In this document: positions 32,811-36,819 of the stretch, piece after piece
How positions within the stretch are numbered: position 1 is the stretch's first letter
How the letters are laid out: every line of letters begins with the position of its first letter
Origin: Mesotaenium endlicherianum
Taxonomy: Eukaryota; Streptophyta; Zygnematophyceae; Zygnematales; Mesotaeniaceae
Assembly (NCBI GenBank): GCA_009602735.1
Contig: WELA01004388.1
Location: forward strand, 18,520 to 55,338
Direction: 5' to 3'
DNA length: 36,819 bases
The notes under the pieces: model-generated
What the model was told of the DNA's origin: nothing
What the model saw: only the letters and a program-made list of their open reading frames with translations
Database searches by the model: none
Program-made: the position numbers and the translations under genes

Positions 32811-34440
32811 CAGTTTAATGACTCGGCCAAAAGCAGCAGGCTGAAGTCAACTTAAGTCAGCTTGCTGACACATTCTTTGACAGCCAGCTGACTTCCGTGC
32901 TCGGTAGCAGCAAACTGCCTTGATATGCATCTAAGTACCACCTGCTAGATGAATGGCCAGATGACATCCCCATGATAGATGGCTATTCGGGATGATGGGA
33001 GATGGCGGTGGATTTGGTTAACCGAGGTCCTACCAACGTGGTTAACTCCCGGGTAGGCGGTGCCATCGCACTGACCGTTGAACAGTAAACTCATTCCATG
33101 TACATATGCTAGGCATTGCTCTCGAGTTCGGCATTCGGAAACGAGGCCAACTCTCTTGTACAGCTTACTGAGAGAGATCTGAATCCAAGGCGAGAAGCCA
33201 TTGATACGCACTGTCTTCTAACCTTGCTTGTGTATGAGTTTACTGATTTGCATCATTGATGCTAGTTTACTCGCATTTGACTTACGAGTATTATTCCCTG
33301 CTAGTGTATTGTCCTTTGCCGTTTAACTAGTTAACGGAAATACCATAAAGATTACTTGCTGATATAAAGATCTTTATTAATTGTTGATCGCCTATTTGGT
33401 AAGTCGATTCATTTCATCGTGCCTTTCACAAGCACCACACACTGTCCTCTTTCGAGAATACCAGTGCTTAGTCACAGCGCTTAGCTTGCATGCCGTCCTA
33501 ACCCAGCAGCTCTCACATAGCTTAGAAGTTGTCATTCAGCATGCATGCATGCATTGGGATTGTTGCGCGTGACCACTTAGCCTTCCAGCTGACAATCACG
33601 CCTATGTGGCTGGCTGGCAGCGTTTAGGATGAACGCTCAGGCCGTGACCAGTCACCTGAGGGCCTAGCCGAGGCGGCACACAACGCCCTTTGCAACATCC
33701 CTGCTGTACTTGGCTTGGATAGCCGATTGATCAGTACCTTTCTTGGCACTCGCTGGGCTGGCTCATTGCTGGTTCCATGCCCCTAGCCTTCCGGCTGACC
33801 ACTCGGTCCACATCCCCATCCCGTCCTGGGTGTGGGTGTGACGTGTCATGACCACTTTGACAGTGACAACGACTTCAACATGACCGCTGACTCGGTCCTC
33901 TGGTCGGTGAGTCAATGCTGACGTCCCGTACCTGGGCGGCCGTGACTTGCACTGCGCGTGCGGCACCGTCAAGTGGATAGAAGTCGCGACACTCCTTCCT
34001 TGCCAATATGGACCGGGGCTAGTATTTCAACTATATCGACAGCAGACCATAAATATTAAAATTGTCAAGTAACCTACAACACTGCGACGATGTCAACGCC
34101 TGAAACATGAATCGATGCGTCAACCCTGCGGTTCCAATTTTTGCTACCAACTAAGTTAACGACGCCGTGGCCTAGCTATGTGTGGCTGCATCTGGGGTTT
34201 CCTCCAGAGCTGTCATTATTGTGAAATTTTACCAGGTACCATTGTACTCGTTTCTTGTTCGAAGCAACTGCTGAGGGAGAAAAACTTGGTATCAACTCTC
34301 TTACGAATTTCTCTCGCCTCGCATAGCTCTTAGCAGCAACTTTTACACCCTGTTAAATGCACTTAAGTATATACGATTGCTTCAAGGGTCCAGTCTTTCT
34401 GTGTCCTGTGTGCTCTAGTAAGTTGGTGTAGCAGCCAATC
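32811..34440. other. Intergenic, no gene supported
   Basis: Only short, unconvincing open frames. Contains a GCATGCATGCATGCAT alternating tract near 33540. It may include the outer part of a 5' LTR and the promoter of the downstream F-box gene, but neither could be delimited. Confidence 0.5.
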
Positions 34441-34443
34441 TTG

Positions 34444-36267
34444 ATGGCTGCTATAGACCATCACAGTGGTGATGGTGATAATGATAGTTCAAGTGACGAT
34501 CAAAGGCTGGCAGATTTCTTGGAGGCTGATCTATTGAAGGCTTCGGAGGATGAGGAGGACGCTAAAAATACTGGAACATCAGCATATTTGCTTACCGTGG
34601 AGAACAAGAGCCAAGAAATATTGCCCACAGGCGCCGACGACCGTTCCAGCCAAGAAATGGCTGAAGACGTTCCCAAATCTTCCCGAAGTGATAGAAATCA
34701 CGATGGTGAAGGCGGCTGTCCAAGCTCGTCGAGAAGTGGTCTCGAAGAGGAAGCAGAGCAGAAAGCAGTAAGCATGGTGTTATCTCTGAAGTAGCATTTA
34801 AATGAAGGGAGGATGGTTTGTGCTCTGAAGTGCGACCATTTGCAAACCTAAATATGTTACCTCTGATGCTTTAAGTGGTACCAGAGAGTGTGTATGGTTC
34901 AGTTCGCCAAGACGTCTCCAAAGAAGTGCTATAGTTCACCAACATCCAGAGACAGTAGTTAGAGCAGGATGGTACTCTTAAGGTTGCTGGTGACAAAATT
35001 TTATGTATCATTGGCGCGTTTCGGAGCTTACCCATGTATGTGTCCAGACTGTCATCTTCTGCACGTGCTCTTCTCTGTTATCTTCTCTGGTAATCTGTCA
35101 TTGCGGGCAATGCGCTGACATTCTAGAATCGTTTGCTTGCAGGAGCCTGGCAAAGATAGAAGAGCTGCAAAGAGGCAGAGGGTGCAGACCCTCGCTGGGA
35201 CAGCAGGCATCGGCATCACAAGGGATGTGGATGTGGGGCCAGATTACAGCGGGTACATGGGAAGGTTGCCGACAGAGATGTACTTGGATATCTTGAAGTT
35301 TTTGTCTGCAGAGGTAGGTCCTTTCATGCATCTTGAAGCCTCATCATGATTGCTCCCTTGCTGTTATGATTGCTCCCTGCAGCCATGAGAGCCTCCCCTG
35401 CAGCCATGATAGTTTTCTGCTGCCATAGTAGCTCCTTCCCTGCAGCCAAGAGAGCACCTCCCCTGCAACCATGAGGGCTCCTCCTTTGCAGCCATGAGAG
35501 CACGTCCCTTGCAGCCATTTGAGTTCTTCGGCACCCGTGAGGGCTCCTCCCCTGCAGCCATAAGAGCTTCCGGTAGCCATGGCTCTTCCCATTTCTCCTG
35601 CCATCTCTTGCAGGTCTCGAAGTCTTCACCTCTGCATGTGGCTGTGATTGTGTGGCACCCTTGTCTTTGTGCTCGAGATGCTCGTTTGGAATGCCAGTCG
35701 GACGTACGCATGCGTCGTCCGGTGGAAGCAGCAAGCTCTGACAGCTGGCACATGCACCTTCTGTCAAACATCCTTTTTTCAGTTGAAGTAACTGCCAGTA
35801 CAACGTCGTGATCGCGCGCCAGTCTCAACAAGACAAGACTCGTGTGACGTCAATGTCTTGAAGCAGCGATCATCCGCATCTAGTCTGTTATGCTCACCCG
35901 TTTGATACATGTGAAGGGATGTCGATGCCTGCAAGTTACAATTCAGTACGGCTCCCTTAAAAAAAAAAAGAAAAGATTTACTTTAGACACCAAGAAAGTT
36001 GTTCAATATCCATCGCAAATTATCATGTCAGATTGATCATCAAACATAGACGCATATGGTCTAGCCATTACTTAGTCGCTGATATCAAGGTTGCCCGTTG
36101 GTACACTTGCCCGGTCTGCTCTGCAGTCCCTGCTGCTGCTGCTGCTGCTGCACTGACACCTGTCAACTGGCCACCACCGCCATGTTTGTGCAGGACCTGT
36201 CGCTATGCTCGTTGGCATGCCGCTTTCTGAGGATGGCGGCATCAGACGAGTCGCTGTGGCGCCGTGT
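34444..36267 (+). CDS. F-box protein, 5' exons (3' end unresolved)
   Basis: Exon 1, 34444-34767 (108 residues, ATG chosen as first in frame), is acidic and Ser-rich (HHSGDGDNDSSSDDQRLADF), probably disordered. Exon 2, 35143-35313, adds a basic nuclear-signal-like RRAAKRQR and the first half of an F-box (GRLPTEMYLDILKFLSAE). Exon 3 from 36194 completes it (DLSLCSLACRFLRMAASDES, then LWRRV). All borders are GT-AG and exons 1-2 and 2-3 join in phase 0. F-box proteins bind SKP1 and present substrates to an SCF ubiquitin ligase; the substrate domain is not visible. The exon 3 donor is ambiguous (36264, 36266 or 36268). A fourth exon at 36362 stays open if the donor is 36264, but stops quickly if it is 36268. 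Confidence 0.8.
35345..35600 (+). repeat. ~25-bp minisatellite in the F-box gene intron
   Basis: About ten imperfect units of CTCCCCTGCAGCCATGAGAG type sit in the intron that splits the F-box. Each unit contains a CTGCAG acceptor-like word and an ATG, giving long spurious antisense open frames. Confidence 0.9.
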
Positions 36268-36819
36268 GTGAGTTCCACCTGTCCCCGTCCAGACCCCAGC
36301 CCCCATCTTCTTGGAGATTCCATGACATCTCAGCCATTCTAAATCATACATCCTTGCACAGGCTTGGAGAGGCATGAAGAGGCCGAAGCTTCTCCTCGAC
36401 CTCTGACGCGCTCGCACTGCCGGCCAGCAAGCTGTACACCCCACCGGCATCTTCCCCTGCAAAGGTTGGTGCCGCAGGGAGGGGGAGGCCGGTATGGAGG
36501 GGGCAATAAATTGAGTATCGCGTTTTTGACTCGGTGAAGTGGCTGTGCTTCTGCCACTTTTTCCGTATGGGTTTGTTTTGTTGTTTTGTTTTCCTCTGCT
36601 TTCCGCTCCCTGTGTCCCGGCAATTGAAAAAGCTGCGCCAGCTGCGCGCTGAGGGGGGAGGGTTGCGCTTACCCTGTGTGAGGGGACAACGGAACATCAA
36701 GAAAACTGCCCCCTTTGAGCAGTCAGCCTGTCTGAACAGGCCCTTGCAGCTTCAGGGTGCACCCCAGATCCGAAGAGGGCCTGCCGAATTCAAAGAGGGA
36801 AGGGGAACGGGGGGGGGAA
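36268..36819. other. Window end: unresolved 3' part of the F-box gene, G-rich
   Basis: An acceptor-like CACAG at 36357-36361 precedes a short open stretch. An AATAAA word occurs at about 36505. The sequence becomes purine- and G-rich and ends in a G-run. The gene may end here or continue beyond the window. Confidence 0.4.

Noticed and set aside
35324..35831. Minus-strand frames of ~155 residues with repeated GCRGGALMAA-type units
   Set aside because: Translation of the intronic minisatellite on the opposite strand.

Overview
This is a eukaryotic nuclear window, most likely from a green alga and plausibly a streptophyte (charophyte-type) alga. It carries a plant plastid-type alpha-amylase (AMY3 class) cut into many exons with canonical GT-AG introns, a split F-box gene, and a Ty3/gypsy-like retroelement that encodes a DNMT3-like cytosine-5 DNA methyltransferase. 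As I recall it, methyltransferase-bearing retrotransposons have been reported from the charophyte Klebsormidium and from dinoflagellates, so a Klebsormidium-like host is a reasonable but unproven guess. Amylase exons are GC-rich at third positions. Intergenic DNA is AT-rich. Introns are rich in TG repeats, CT tracts and C-runs.

Layout. 1-4552: no supported gene; a ~1 kb element with ~270-bp inverted arms lies at 2439-3422. 4553-18775 (+): a 19-exon AMY3-like alpha-amylase, read here as 1011 residues: a transit-peptide-like N terminus, a long alanine/glutamate-rich coiled coil, a linker, then a complete GH13 catalytic domain with all four conserved regions. Three introns hold degenerate copies of a neighbouring exon edge, and one contains an assembly gap. 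18776-22890: no gene; a diverged repeat family in which a G-quadruplex motif precedes a hairpin. 22891 to about 32.8 kb (-): a decayed LTR-type retroelement read as Gag (two zinc knuckles), protease, DNMT3-like methyltransferase, acidic linker, reverse transcriptase, RNase H, integrase, PHD finger, polypurine tract. 32.8-34.4 kb: no gene. 34444 to about 36267 (+): an F-box protein gene whose 3' end is unresolved, with a minisatellite in its second intron.

The most interesting object is the retroelement. It combines a DNA-methylation writer (between protease and reverse transcriptase) with a chromatin-reader-type PHD finger (after integrase). The copy is broken by at least six frame changes and about a dozen in-frame stops, most of them TAG. 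The amylase reading frame closes over 3036 coding bases without an indel, so poor base quality is not the likely cause. LTR boundaries, target-site duplications and tRNA genes were not found. All exon borders are read by eye from splice sites and phase, with no transcript support.
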